A DNA stretch of 56,501 nucleotides from Gammaproteobacteria bacterium (GTDB lineage Bacteria; Pseudomonadota; Gammaproteobacteria; Pseudomonadales; Azotimanducaceae): the NCBI GenBank assembly GCA_003248125.1, contig QJXZ01000177.1:1-56501 (forward strand), written 5' to 3'. Positions 1 through 8,417 of this stretch are shown one piece after another (positions within the stretch are counted from its first letter, which is position 1; every line of letters starts with the position of its first letter). The notes below the pieces were generated by a model. It saw nothing but the letters and a program-made list of their open reading frames with translations. It did no database searches and was not told the origin of the DNA. Made by a program: the position numbers and the translations under genes.

Positions 1-123
1 ATGGCCTGCGAGATACTTTCGCCCGGAGCTTTGTTGAATACGTTGAACAGAGGGTTGCGGGGTTGACGCCCGACCATTCATAGCCCCGGCGGCTCTTGGC
101 TCACAGGGAGACTCCAGCAGCAC

Positions 124-426
124 GTGCGGAAAGTGGCGACCAGGAAACTCGAGGGTGAACCGCTCAACCAGCTCAACTCGATACTAGATCGATGCCAAAG
201 GGCAACGGACACCCGAAACGACCTAGTGCACTCCTTCTGGCAGGCGGTCGCCGACAGCAACCCAAAGGAGTATCGGATCCTTCGGCGCGACGGAGTCACA
301 GTTTCCCAATTGCCCACAGTCGCCGAAGTGCTGGCCGCGTCTCGGGAGCTACTGGATCTCGCTAATGAGTTGAACGAGGCAAGGTTGCGCGGCTTCTTGG
401 CGCAAGCACTTCGAGAAAAGAAATGA
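124..426 (+). CDS. HEPN-like short protein or C-terminal remnant
   Basis: A 100-residue reading frame opening with GTG. I do not recognise a named family, but residues 31-36 read RNDLVH, the Rx4H pattern typical of HEPN domains, in a helical, charged context (LNSILDRCQRATDTRNDLVHS). Some HEPN proteins are RNases of defence or toxin-antitoxin systems; many are not. The same frame runs open upstream of the GTG to a stop at 64-66, and HEPN proteins are usually longer, so this may be the tail of a truncated or frameshifted gene. No convincing ribosome binding site precedes the GTG. It lies alone between the window edge and the tRNA cluster, in sequence that looks less coding than the rest. Function is not assigned. 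Confidence 0.4.
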   Translation: MRKVATRKLEGEPLNQLNSILDRCQRATDTRNDLVHSFWQAVADSNPKEYRILRRDGVTVSQLPTVAEVLAASRELLDLANELNEARLRGFLAQALREKK

Positions 427-608
427 ATCGACTGGAGCTTTCGCCCCGCGGAGCAACTGTCCGACAGTATTGGTTCACATGAGTTGCCTATGCCGCAACG
501 TCCGGGCGCGACACGCTGATGCAATCGCTCATGTCGTCAGGACTGGACGGTGAGGCATCCCCCAATCAACCTCCAACAATTCAGACCTGGCCGTTGATGG
601 TCAGAGTT

Positions 609-631
609 GATTGTGGGTCGATTTGTGGGCC
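609..631. repeat. Tandem 11-12 bp repeat beside tRNA-Asp
   Basis: GATTGTGGGTC (609-619) is followed directly by GATTTGTGGGCC (620-631), about 55 bp beyond the 3' end of the minus-strand tRNA-Asp. Short TGTGGG-type direct repeats next to a tRNA 3' end resemble arm-type binding sites of tyrosine integrases at island ends. That resemblance is an inference; no integrase gene is in the window. Confidence 0.35.
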
Positions 632-684
632 AAACAAAAGCGTCTTTGGATTAGTCTTTAGAATCAGCTAGTTAAGCCATATGA

Positions 685-761
685 TGGCGGAGCGGACGGG
701 ACTCGAACCCGCGACCCCCGGCGTGACAGGCCGGTATTCTAACCAACTGAACTACCGCTCC
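685..761 (-). tRNA. tRNA-Asp(GTC)
   Basis: The reverse complement folds as a standard 77-nt tRNA with the CCA encoded (TGG at 685-687). The acceptor stem is GGAGCGG/CCGCTCC, the T loop has GGTTCGAGTCC, and the anticodon loop is CTGTCAC with anticodon GTC, read for aspartate. It is the last gene of a three-tRNA minus-strand cluster. Its 3' half faces the left edge of the window, the position normally used as attachment site by tRNA-targeting integrases. Confidence 0.97.
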
Positions 762-768
762 GTTGTCC

Positions 769-844
769 TGGTGGGTGTTGCAGGGGTCGAACCTGCGACC
801 TACGGCTTGTAAGGCCGTCGCTCTCCCAACTGAGCTAAACACCC
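769..844 (-). tRNA. tRNA-Val(TAC)
   Basis: A 76-nt cloverleaf on the minus strand with encoded CCA (TGG at 769-771). The acceptor stem is GGGTGTT/AACACCC. The anticodon loop between CGGCC-type stem arms is CTTACAA, giving anticodon TAC for valine. It is separated from tRNA-Asp by only 7 bp, so the two are almost certainly processed from one transcript. A Val-Asp tRNA pair is a common proteobacterial arrangement. Confidence 0.97.
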
Positions 845-925
845 TGGGGCCGCGTATCTTACCCACCACCCTTAGTGAGTCAACGCAAAACCCCAGGGCC
901 TACCAGGACGCGAGACCAGCTCAAC

Positions 926-1002
926 TGGTGGGCGCGACTGGAATCGAACCAGTGACCCCCGCCGTGTGAAAGCGGTACTCTAACCAGCTGAGCTACGCGC
1001 CC
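926..1002 (-). tRNA. tRNA-Val(CAC)
   Basis: A 77-nt cloverleaf on the minus strand with encoded CCA (TGG at 926-928) and acceptor stem GGGCGCG/CGCGCCC. The anticodon arm reads CCGCT-TTCACAC-GGCGG, so the anticodon is CAC (valine, codon GTG). The TTC triplet nearby could suggest tRNA-Glu, but stem pairing and alignment to the known tRNA-Val(GAC) layout place CAC at positions 34-36. It is the promoter-proximal member of the cluster. Confidence 0.9.
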
Positions 1003-1012
1003 GAGGGCGGCC

Positions 1013-1041
1013 ATCCTAGTCGGATGTCCGCGCCGATGCCA
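1013..1041 (-). promoter_or_regulatory. Candidate promoter of the tRNA cluster
   Basis: On the minus strand, TAGGAT (1018-1013) resembles a -10 box and is followed by a G+C-rich discriminator (GGCCGCCC), as at many stringently controlled tRNA promoters. The -35 position, 17 bp upstream (TGGCAT, 1041-1036), matches poorly. This is weak evidence based on position and composition. Confidence 0.25.
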
Positions 1042-1143
1042 GACCCATTGCGCGCGTCGCGATCCCTCACGCGCGATCACCGGTTACATCGCGACGCCGC
1101 ACACGGCGCGCACTTCGGCTCCTTTCGTGGTAAGACAGCCTCC

Positions 1144-3825
1144 ATGTCGGAAGCCGAATCCACCTCACCAGCCTCGCAGGTCCGCTTCGCCGGTGCGCTG
1201 CCGGTTTCCCTCATGGAACTCGGCTGGCTCGCGTTGCTCGGTGCCGCCAGTGCTTTGCTCGGCACGGTGATCGAAGCCGATATTCGATGGCCGTTCGAAG
1301 CCGGCGTCGCCGTGGCCGCGGCGGTGGTCGCCGGAATTTGGGGCTACGCGGTAGTGGTTGCCACCGCGCTCGCGCTTGCTGCGCTGCTGTCCGGTTCACT
1401 CGCGCTGGTGGCCGGCGACGGTTTGCTACTCGTGGCGGCGGGCGGCCTTACATTGATGCTGCGCTCGAAGCTCCAACGTGCCGACGTGTGCAATACGCGG
1501 TTCATGACGTGGATGGCGACGACGATCGCCGTCGCTAGCGTTGCGACCGCACTCGTGACTCATTGGGGCAACCTGTTTGCCGTCGCTGTTACAGCGTTGA
1601 CCGGGTGCGCCGCCGCCGTACCGGTTGCCGCGGTGGTGGTGAGTGTTGCGGCTGGTCCCGCCCGCCAATCCCTCGAGCGAGCAGTCGTCGCCGTCGCATT
1701 CGTGGCCGTACCTAGCGCGATCGTACTGATTGGCCAACCCAGTACGAACGTTGCACTCGGTGCCGTAGTTGTCGTTGGGGCGGCGGCTATGTATTTCGCA
1801 GGCCGCGGCCGCGTGGTGGCCGCGTGGTCGAGTGTCGCGCTGGTGCTGGGCGCTGCCACCCTCACCTACTTGCCGGCGCACCTGCCGCAACTGCTTGTGT
1901 TGGTACTCGCGATCGCGACTACCGTCATACTGGTACACCGCGTCCGACAAGATCGACTAACGGCCAATCAGGCCGCCAATCAGCGTCTATTCGAAACGAT
2001 GATGCGGTTTCTGCCCGTGGGCATATTCCGGATCGATACCGTCGGCTCGCTGCGCTATGCCAACCCGACCTTCAAGACACTGACCGGGCTCGACTCGAGC
2101 GGCGGGTGGCTCGACGCCGTACTAGCAGAGGATCGTGCTCGAATCGAAGCAGCATGGCGAAGCTTCACGGCCGGTCATGCCGCGTTCGAGGAATCGTTTC
2201 GCGTCGCACCGCTCGGCAACGTCCGTTGGATCGAAGTACGGGTAACTCCAGAGTATCAGCGCGGCAACGTGGCGGGTTATATCGGCACGGTGACCGACAT
2301 CACTTCGCAGCACATAGCCGAGGAACGCCGTCTGCGCACGGAAGCACAGTCGCAAGCCGTGCTCGACAACGCGGTCGACGCCATCATCACCATCGACGCG
2401 CAAGGCATGATTCGGTCGTTCAACAAGGCGGCGCAACGCACCTTCGGATACGCCCCGGATGAGATCCTCGGTCGGAGTGTCAATCTGCTGATGCCGCAGC
2501 CCCACCGCGATCATCACGACCAATACATCCAAAATTACCTACGGACGGGCCAGGCCAAGATCATCGGCATCGGCCGCGAGTTGGAAGCGCGACTAAAGGA
2601 CGGCCGTGAGATACCCATCTATCTGGCGGTGAGTGAAGTAATGGTCGGCGAGCAACGACACTTCACCGGCGTCGTCCGCGACATCAGTAAGGAACGCGCG
2701 GCTGCCGAAGAGATTCGTCGTCAGCACGAGCAGCTGTCGGTGACCATCCAGAACGCACCGATGGGCATTGCCACCTATCGCTTCGGTAGCGCCTTCGAAG
2801 CTACCAACCGGGCGTTTCAACTCACCACCGGCTTCGACGAGGCTCAGCTGCGCAACCGCACTATGCTCGACCTCGTGCATCCCGACGACGCGGTCGAGCT
2901 CGAACGGCTCATGCAGCAAAGTGCGGCGGGATTGGTCGCGCAATTCTCGATGCGCGTGCGGTTGGTTCGCGCCGACCACTCCGTCGTGCACGTGGCCACC
3001 CACCACGCGGTCACACACGATGCCGAGGGCAATCCAGACCTCGTCATATTGCAGATGGAGGATCTCACCAACGAGATGCAGGCCATCGAAGCCGAGCGCG
3101 AGCATCGCGAGAAACTCACACACGTCGCTAGACTATCGACCCTTGGCGAAATGACTGCCGGCATTGCGCACGAGATCAACCAGCCGCTCACCGCCATCGC
3201 CATGTATGCACAGTCGGGCGTAAGGATGCTCGACTCGGGTAATCCCAACCCTGCACGCCTGCGCGAAGCGCTGGTCAAGCTGAACGCCCAATCCCTGCGC
3301 GCGGGCGCTGTGATCGATCGCATCCAGCGACTCGTTCGCAATCACGATAGTGTCCGGGAATACGTGGATCTCAATGACCTGGTGTACGAAATTCTGCGAC
3401 TTGCCGAGGGCGACGCGCGCATCAACGACATCGAAATCGAAACCGATCTTGCAGACGCCGTGCCTCCCGTGCGCGCCGATCCGATCCAGATCCAACAGGT
3501 GTTACTCAATCTAGTGCGCAACGGCATCGATGCCATGCGCAGCGTGAACTGCGCCCACGGCAACAAAATCGTCATCACAACGCGGGTTACGCCCGAAGGC
3601 GTGCATGTGGCGGTAGTTGATTCCGGTACCGGTGTCGCGCCGGAGTTCGCTGAGCAATTGTTCACTCCATTCGCGACCACCAAGGAATCGGGCATGGGTA
3701 TGGGCCTTTCCATTTGCCGCTCGATCATCGAGGATCATGGGGGCCGCATGGGGTACAGCAACAACGCAGACCATGGGGCCACGTTCTACTTCGGACTTCC
3801 TCGGGAGAGCCGCGACGATGACTGA
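1144..3825 (+). CDS. fixL: FixL-type haem-PAS oxygen-sensing histidine kinase
   Basis: An 893-residue membrane sensor kinase. The first ~270 residues are strongly hydrophobic with several membrane segments. Three PAS domains follow (about 280-395, 400-520, 530-650), then HisKA with H676 in AHEINQPL and an HATPase with LLNLVRNG, DSGTG and GMGMGLS. The second PAS matches the haem PAS of rhizobial FixL: H458 in HHDQYIQNY aligns with the proximal haem histidine (H200 in Bradyrhizobium), and R478 in IIGIGR lies at the same spacing as R220, the residue that couples ligand state to signalling. Known FixL kinases phosphorylate FixJ when oxygen falls. I chose ATG 1144; an in-frame ATG at 1024 begins 22 bp from tRNA-Val and adds a low-complexity leader. 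It overlaps fixJ by 8 bp. Confidence 0.9.
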   Translation: MSEAESTSPASQVRFAGALPVSLMELGWLALLGAASALLGTVIEADIRWPFEAGVAVAAAVVAGIWGYAVVVATALALAALLSGSLALVAGDGLLLVAAGGLTLMLRSKLQRADVCNTRFMTWMATTIAVASVATALVTHWGNLFAVAVTALTGCAAAVPVAAVVVSVAAGPARQSLERAVVAVAFVAVPSAIVLIGQPSTNVALGAVVVVGAAAMYFAGRGRVVAAWSSVALVLGAATLTYLPAHLPQLLVLVLAIATTVILVHRVRQDRLTANQAANQRLFETMMRFLPVGIFRIDTVGSLRYANPTFKTLTGLDSSGGWLDAVLAEDRARIEAAWRSFTAGHAAFEESFRVAPLGNVRWIEVRVTPEYQRGNVAGYIGTVTDITSQHIAEERRLRTEAQSQAVLDNAVDAIITIDAQGMIRSFNKAAQRTFGYAPDEILGRSVNLLMPQPHRDHHDQYIQNYLRTGQAKIIGIGRELEARLKDGREIPIYLAVSEVMVGEQRHFTGVVRDISKERAAAEEIRRQHEQLSVTIQNAPMGIATYRFGSAFEATNRAFQLTTGFDEAQLRNRTMLDLVHPDDAVELERLMQQSAAGLVAQFSMRVRLVRADHSVVHVATHHAVTHDAEGNPDLVILQMEDLTNEMQAIEAEREHREKLTHVARLSTLGEMTAGIAHEINQPLTAIAMYAQSGVRMLDSGNPNPARLREALVKLNAQSLRAGAVIDRIQRLVRNHDSVREYVDLNDLVYEILRLAEGDARINDIEIETDLADAVPPVRADPIQIQQVLLNLVRNGIDAMRSVNCAHGNKIVITTRVTPEGVHVAVVDSGTGVAPEFAEQLFTPFATTKESGMGMGLSICRSIIEDHGGRMGYSNNADHGATFYFGLPRESRDDD

Positions 3826-4450
3826 TGCCGCCACCGTACACGTGATCGACGACGACGAGGCCGTGCGCGACTCGATCAGCATGTTGCTCGACACCGCCGG
3901 TGTGGAGCACACGCTCTACCCCTCGGCCACCCATTTCTTGAGCGCATACGATGCCGCAGAGTCGTCGCCCATCGCCGGCTGCCTGGTGCTCGACATTCGC
4001 ATGCCGGGCATGACGGGGCTCGAGCTGCAGGACGTACTCAACGAGCGCGGCTCGCGGCTACCGATCATCTTCATCACCGGTCACGGCGACATCCCGATGG
4101 CGGTAGAAGCCATGCGGCGCGGCGCATTCGACTTCATCCGCAAGCCATTCGGTGACGAGGACCTGCTCGAGCGCATTCGCGAGGCACTCGAGCGCAATGC
4201 CTCGGACATCGACTCGATCGAGACTGCCAATCGCGTCCACGCCGCATTCGATACCCTATCACCGCGTGAGCGCGAAGTATTCGATCGGGTCGCCGACGGT
4301 CAAGCCAACAAATTCGTCGCCATCGAGCTCGGCATCAGCGAGCGCACCGTGGAGATTCACCGCGCGCAGGTGATGAAGAAGATGGGCGCCCGCACGTTGG
4401 CTCAACTGGTGCGCATGAAGATCCGCTTAGAAGGACTCGATGACGATTGA
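3818..4450 (+). CDS. fixJ: FixJ-type response regulator
   Basis: A 210-residue two-domain regulator. The receiver has the acidic cluster D11-D13, phospho-acceptor D59 (LVLDIRMPG) and conserved K109 (FIRKPFG). The C-terminal LuxR/FixJ helix-turn-helix spans about 145-205 (LSPREREVFDRVADG ... ISERTVEIHR). In known systems FixJ is phosphorylated by FixL and activates fixK, nif-related or cbb3-related promoters. The start overlaps the end of fixL (ATGACTGA), implying translational coupling. The neighbouring cco cluster is the obvious candidate regulon, but no FixK gene is in the window, so targets are inferred. Confidence 0.92.
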   Translation: MTDAATVHVIDDDEAVRDSISMLLDTAGVEHTLYPSATHFLSAYDAAESSPIAGCLVLDIRMPGMTGLELQDVLNERGSRLPIIFITGHGDIPMAVEAMRRGAFDFIRKPFGDEDLLERIREALERNASDIDSIETANRVHAAFDTLSPREREVFDRVADGQANKFVAIELGISERTVEIHRAQVMKKMGARTLAQLVRMKIRLEGLDDD

Positions 4451-4931
4451 GCACCTGGCGCTCGCGCGCCGGGTCGGTGAGCTCGCACGCAAGCACGGCG
4501 CTCGCATCGCCACCGCGGAGTCGTGCACCGGCGGCCTGATCGCCGCTACCTGTACCGCGATTCCCGAAAGCTCCGACTGGTTCGAGTGCGGGTTCGTCAC
4601 CTACCGGTGGTCGGCCAAAACTCGGTTACTGGGTGTGGCTGGCGAGCTGCTGGCACGGCATGGTGCCGTTAGTGAAGCCACCGTCACAGCCATGTTCGGC
4701 GGTGCGCTCGAGCGCTGCGACGCCTCCCACTGCGTGGCGGTCACCGGTCTCGCGGGCCCGTCCGGAGACGGCACAGCGACTCCGGTCGGTACGGTTTGGC
4801 TCGCGTGCGGCATGCGCGGCGGCGATCCAGTGGTCACCCACCTCGAGTTTGCGGGCGATCGCGACGCCGTGCGCACCGAAGCCGTACGCGCCGCGCTCGA
4901 GGGCTTGCTGAGTCTGCTGCAGAGCCCGTGA
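4440..4931 (+). CDS. pncC: PncC/CinA C-terminal-type nicotinamide-nucleotide amidase
   Basis: A 163-residue protein matching the stand-alone CinA C-terminal domain. It carries TAESCTGG near the N-terminus with S28 as the expected nucleophile, the FVTYRWSAKTRLLGV segment and GLAGPSG. PncC hydrolyses nicotinamide mononucleotide to nicotinate mononucleotide plus ammonia in the pyridine nucleotide cycle, in the cytoplasm. The length fits the single-domain form. Its ATG lies 11 bp inside fixJ, so it is likely co-translated with the two-component pair. Why an NMN amidase should be coupled to an oxygen sensor is not clear. Confidence 0.9.
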   Translation: MTIEHLALARRVGELARKHGARIATAESCTGGLIAATCTAIPESSDWFECGFVTYRWSAKTRLLGVAGELLARHGAVSEATVTAMFGGALERCDASHCVAVTGLAGPSGDGTATPVGTVWLACGMRGGDPVVTHLEFAGDRDAVRTEAVRAALEGLLSLLQSP

Positions 4932-4970
4932 ACGCGATGCGTGGCCAAGGCCGCTCCCACAGCTTGCGGT

Positions 4971-5414
4971 TCAGCCTTTCTCGGCGACCCGAACGGCTAG
5001 CACGTCACATTTCGCGCCATGCAGCACAGCGTTGGCCGTCGACCCGAGCAGCAGTCGCCAGCCATGGCGCCCGTGGCTGCCGAGCACGATCAGATCGACG
5101 CCTCGGTCTTCGGCCAGGCGCAGGATCTGTGTGGCCGCGTGACCCCGCTCGATGAACTGCAGCTTCTTGGCAATGCCGAACGGCTTCGTCTTTTCGCTCA
5201 TCTCCTGCTCGGCTCGCTTCAAGAGATCGGCCTCGAAGTTGTCGGGCAATGCGCCAATCGCCGGCTCCATGCCATAGTAAAAATAGGCGGGCTCCAACAC
5301 GTGCACGGCTGCCAGTTCGGCATCCCTGCCGGCACATGCCTTGGCCCGCTCGAGCACGGCATTGGTCTCGCCGGCCAGATCCAACGCAACCAATACCTTT
5401 CTATATTCAGTCAT
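4971..5414 (-). CDS. Universal stress protein, single UspA domain
   Basis: A 147-residue UspA-fold protein. It begins MTEYRKVLVALDL, the typical first strand, and ends with the ATP-binding signature G-x2-G-x9-G(S) in GSHGRHGWRLLLGS. Such proteins bind ATP and accumulate in the cytoplasm during starvation, hypoxia or oxidative stress. It converges with pncC (39 bp apart) and diverges from hsp20 across a 137-bp region. An earlier start is open in frame, but ATG 5414 gives the family-typical N-terminus and has GGAGG just upstream. One of three usp genes around the cco operon. Confidence 0.92.
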   Translation of the reverse strand: MTEYRKVLVALDLAGETNAVLERAKACAGRDAELAAVHVLEPAYFYYGMEPAIGALPDNFEADLLKRAEQEMSEKTKPFGIAKKLQFIERGHAATQILRLAEDRGVDLIVLGSHGRHGWRLLLGSTANAVLHGAKCDVLAVRVAEKG

Positions 5415-5504
5415 GGGATTCCTCCACGCGGACACTGATTCAAGCAGCACGGCTGCATTCTTGCACTGCGGGAAATCCGTAATGAAAACGGCTCTCGTTT
5501 GCGG

Positions 5505-5518
5505 ACAATCGTAATCAA
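5505..5518 (+). promoter_or_regulatory. Weak FNR/FixK-like half-site
   Basis: ACAATCGTAATCAA in the usp/hsp20 intergenic region has one perfect FNR/FixK half (ATCAA) at the right spacing from a degenerate left half (ACAAT versus TTGAT), 7 of 10 conserved positions. It lies 34-47 bp before the hsp20 start. This region is the largest gap upstream of the cco run. Without the full TTGAT-N4-ATCAA palindrome the call is speculative. Confidence 0.2.
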
Positions 5519-5551
5519 GGAAAGCCGAAGCCGCTGGCGGAGGATAGCGCA

Positions 5552-5986
5552 ATGGCCAACAGCCCACGTCCTTTCGATCTGTTGCAGGACTTCAATCGCG
5601 CCTACGGCAACCTGTTCCGCTCACCCGTGCTGCGCGGCGAACGAGACTTTTTCGGCGCCGGTGATTGGGTTCCGCCAGCAGACATCAAGGAAGAGAGCGC
5701 GTGCTATCTCATCACGATGGACGTACCCGGTGTGGCTGGTGACGACATCGACATCACCGTGCACGACGGCATGCTGACGATCCGCGGCAAACGCGAGACG
5801 GAATCCAAGAAGGAAGAGAACAACATGGTGCGCATCGAGCGATCATCCGGTCAGTTCGTGCGGCAATTCCAGCTCCCCAACGCGATCGACTGCGATGCCG
5901 TCGACGCCAACGTCAAAGCCGGAGTCCTGACGATCAAGCTACCGAAAGCGAGGGAATCACAACCCAAGCGAATCAAGGTACGCTAG
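5552..5986 (+). CDS. Small heat shock protein, Hsp20 family
   Basis: A 144-residue Hsp20/alpha-crystallin protein. The alpha-crystallin domain spans about 45-140, with MDVPGV near its start and the classic AGVLTIKLPK strand (VKAGVLTIKLPK) near the end. Small heat shock proteins form oligomers that hold unfolded proteins in the cytoplasm without ATP. A GGAGGA sequence lies 7 nt before ATG 5552. The gene opens a plus-strand run reaching to 14706, and the next gene, a usp, follows after about 30 bp. Its place at the head of a cbb3 oxidase operon suggests co-expression under respiratory stress. Confidence 0.95.
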   Translation: MANSPRPFDLLQDFNRAYGNLFRSPVLRGERDFFGAGDWVPPADIKEESACYLITMDVPGVAGDDIDITVHDGMLTIRGKRETESKKEENNMVRIERSSGQFVRQFQLPNAIDCDAVDANVKAGVLTIKLPKARESQPKRIKVR

Positions 5987-6017
5987 GCCACACCGAGCGA
6001 ACCAGCGAGAGGTGGGC

Positions 6018-6935
6018 GTGACAACACCTGCAGCGGGTGTACGAAGAGTTTTGGTCGCGAGCGACACGCGTGAGACATTGCTCGATGCGTTGGAGAAAGC
6101 TGCGACTATCGAGCACTACACCGGTGCCGCGATCGAAGCGGCGTTAGTCATCTACGATCCGATTGCCGAAGAGCCGGAAGGCCACTTCACGAGAGCCGAG
6201 ACGCGCCGGATCGTCGACAAGATCAAAAAGACCGAACTCGCCGATCTAGAGGCGCAGCTCGCGCCGTTCAAGAAGCGCATCGCCGATCTGACCGCCAGCA
6301 TTTTGTTCGAGCGCGACGTCGCCAAGGCGATTGCGACTGCGGCCGGCGCATTCAACGCAGATCTGATCTTGAAGCCGCTCACCCGCTCGGCACGAATCAC
6401 CGATCTTCTGCACGCGCCGGCCGACTGGCGGCTGATGCGCGACGCGCCCGCGCCGGTGCTGTTCACCAGGCATATGCCATGGCCGAAGTCGGTACGCGTG
6501 CTCGCCGCGCTCGACGCTTCCGACGCACGTCACGAAGGTCTCAACCGCGAAATCTTGCGACACGCCTACCTGCTCGCCCAAGTGCTGGGCGGCGAGATGC
6601 ACGTGGTCAGTTCGTACCCTTCCCTCGGTCAGCAAATGAGCGAGTATCAGGTCGCCGGCGACTTCGACGCCATCAAGCGCGACATGCGGGCGCGCCGTGA
6701 AGCCGGCATCACGACGCTGCTCGATGACTTGCACGTTACGGCTGCGGGTGTGCACGTGGTCGAGGGCAGGCCGCGACACGTCATTTCGGAGTTGGCAACG
6801 CGCATCGGTGCCGGCCTCACAGTCCTCGGCACGGCGGCGCGTCGCGGTATCAAGAAATTACTCATCGGCAACACTGCCGAAGACATAACAAGGGAACTCG
6901 CTACCGATCTTCTGACGGTGCGCACCCGAACCTAA
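6018..6935 (+). CDS. Tandem-domain universal stress protein (UspE-like)
   Basis: A 305-residue protein with two UspA-type folds. The first half starts [10 protein letters not shown] and has lost the glycine-rich ATP signature. The second half starts [11 protein letters not shown] and keeps a form of it ([20 protein letters not shown]). This layout resembles UspE, where the domains diverge in nucleotide binding. I prefer GTG 6018, with AGAGG 6 nt upstream, over GTG 6012. It sits between hsp20 and ccoN with gaps of about 31 bp on each side, so the three are probably transcribed together. Confidence 0.88.
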   Translation: MTTPAAGVRRVLVASDTRETLLDALEKAATIEHYTGAAIEAALVIYDPIAEEPEGHFTRAETRRIVDKIKKTELADLEAQLAPFKKRIADLTASILFERDVAKAIATAAGAFNADLILKPLTRSARITDLLHAPADWRLMRDAPAPVLFTRHMPWPKSVRVLAALDASDARHEGLNREILRHAYLLAQVLGGEMHVVSSYPSLGQQMSEYQVAGDFDAIKRDMRARREAGITTLLDDLHVTAAGVHVVEGRPRHVISELATRIGAGLTVLGTAARRGIKKLLIGNTAEDITRELATDLLTVRTRT

Positions 6936-6966
6936 CGCCAAGAACCACAACGAGGAACTGCCATCG

Positions 6967-8415
6967 ATGTCGTCAGCACTCGATCACCCGGAGTACAACT
7001 ATTCGGTCGTGCGCCAGTTCGCGATCATGACCGTCGTTTGGGGCATCGTCGGTATGACGGTCGGCGTGCTGATCGCAGCCCAACTCGCATGGCCGGCGCT
7101 GAATTTCGACCTCCCATGGCTGTCCTACGGACGTTTGCGGCCGCTGCACACGAACGCCGTGATCTTTGCCTTCGGCGGATGCGCGCTGATGGCATCGGCT
7201 TTCTACGTAGTGCAACGCACGTGCCGGGTGCGGCTCATCTCCGACGGTCTCGCGGCATTCGTGTTCTGGGGATGGCAGCTCGTCATCGTGCTTGCGGCTG
7301 TCACGCTGCCACTTGGAATAACGTCAGCGAAGGAATATGCCGAGCTCGAATGGCCGATCGACATCCTCATCACAGTGGTGTGGGTCGCGTTCGCGGTGGT
7401 GTTCTTTGGCACGATCGCGAAGCGCACGATCAATCACATCTATGTCGCGAACTGGTTCTTCGGCGCACTCATCATCGGCGTCGCAGTGCTGCACATCTTC
7501 AATAGCCTGGCCCTGCCGGTGTCACTGACGAAGTCGTACTCGGTCTACGCAGGATCCATGGATGCCATGATGCAGTGGTGGTACGGCCACAACGCGGTCG
7601 GCTTTTTCTTGACGGCCGGCTTCCTCGGCATCATGTACTACTTCGTGCCCAAGCAGGCCGACCGTCCTGTGTACTCCTACCGGCTATCGATCGTGCACTT
7701 CTGGGCCTTGATTGCCATCTACGTGTGGGCGGGCCCGCACCACCTGCACTACAGCTCGTTGCCGGATTGGGCACAGAGCCTCGGCATGGTGATGTCGTTG
7801 GTGCTGCTCGCGCCGTCATGGGGCGGCATGATCAACGGCATCATGACCCTGTCGGGCGCATGGGACAAACTGCGCACCGACCCGATTCTGAAATTCCTGA
7901 TCGTGTCGCTCTCCTTCTACGGCATGTCGACCTTCGAAGGGCCGATGATGTCGATCAAGACCGTGAACGCGTTGTCGCACAATACGGACTGGACTGTCGG
8001 CCACGTTCACTCCGGTGCGCTCGGCTGGGTTGCGATGGTGAGCATCGGCGCGATGTACCACCTCATCCCGCTGCTGTTCGGCCGCAAGCAGGGTGAAATG
8101 TATTCGGTGCGCCTGATCAATCTGCACTTCTGGCTCGCGACGCTTGGTACCGTGTTGTACATCGCCTCGATGTGGGTGAATGGCTTGATGCAAGGCCTCA
8201 TGTGGCGTGCCACCAATGCCGACGGCACGCTTACCTACTCCTTCATCGAGTCGGTGGAAGCGAGCTATCCCGGCTACTACATCCGTGCACTCGGCGGCTC
8301 CATCTTCCTCGCGGGCATGCTGGTCATGGCCTACAACGTCTGGCGTACGACGACCGGCACGGAAACGCGCACTGAACCCGCTCCCGCCACACCGTTGGCA
8401 GTGGGGAGGGCCTAG
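6967..8415 (+). CDS. ccoN: cbb3-type cytochrome c oxidase subunit I
   Basis: A 482-residue polytopic protein, the catalytic haem-copper subunit of cbb3 oxidase. It reduces oxygen to water with high affinity and pumps protons in the inner membrane. Visible ligand histidines include HTNAVIF (low-spin haem b), YGHNAVGFF (CuB ligand), [11 protein letters not shown] and, near the C-terminus, [16 protein letters not shown] (haem ligands). Length and helix pattern fit CcoN. The GAGGA sequence lies 10 nt before ATG 6967. It heads the structural genes ccoNOQP. There is no full FNR/FixK box in the 31 bp before it, so the promoter may be further upstream. Confidence 0.98.
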   Translation: MSSALDHPEYNYSVVRQFAIMTVVWGIVGMTVGVLIAAQLAWPALNFDLPWLSYGRLRPLHTNAVIFAFGGCALMASAFYVVQRTCRVRLISDGLAAFVFWGWQLVIVLAAVTLPLGITSAKEYAELEWPIDILITVVWVAFAVVFFGTIAKRTINHIYVANWFFGALIIGVAVLHIFNSLALPVSLTKSYSVYAGSMDAMMQWWYGHNAVGFFLTAGFLGIMYYFVPKQADRPVYSYRLSIVHFWALIAIYVWAGPHHLHYSSLPDWAQSLGMVMSLVLLAPSWGGMINGIMTLSGAWDKLRTDPILKFLIVSLSFYGMSTFEGPMMSIKTVNALSHNTDWTVGHVHSGALGWVAMVSIGAMYHLIPLLFGRKQGEMYSVRLINLHFWLATLGTVLYIASMWVNGLMQGLMWRATNADGTLTYSFIESVEASYPGYYIRALGGSIFLAGMLVMAYNVWRTTTGTETRTEPAPATPLAVGRA

Positions 8416-8417
8416 TC

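Noticed and set aside
1-66. Short frame from ATG 1 to a stop at 64-66
   Set aside because: Only 21 codons at the window edge, no domain; it cannot be told from chance.
926-1002. tRNA-Glu(TTC) reading of the third tRNA
   Set aside because: The TTC triplet is in the anticodon arm, but stem pairing (CCGCT/GGCGG) and the layout of tRNA-Val(GAC) place CAC at positions 34-36; the acceptor stem GGGCGCG also fits valine rather than glutamate.
1024-1143. Longer FixL N-terminus from ATG 1024
   Set aside because: It begins 22 bp from tRNA-Val, covers the probable promoter region and adds residues of unusual composition; ATG 1144 directly precedes the membrane segments.
6936-6966. FNR/FixK box directly upstream of ccoN
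   Set aside because: The 31-bp gap contains no TTGAT-N4-ATCAA or close variant.
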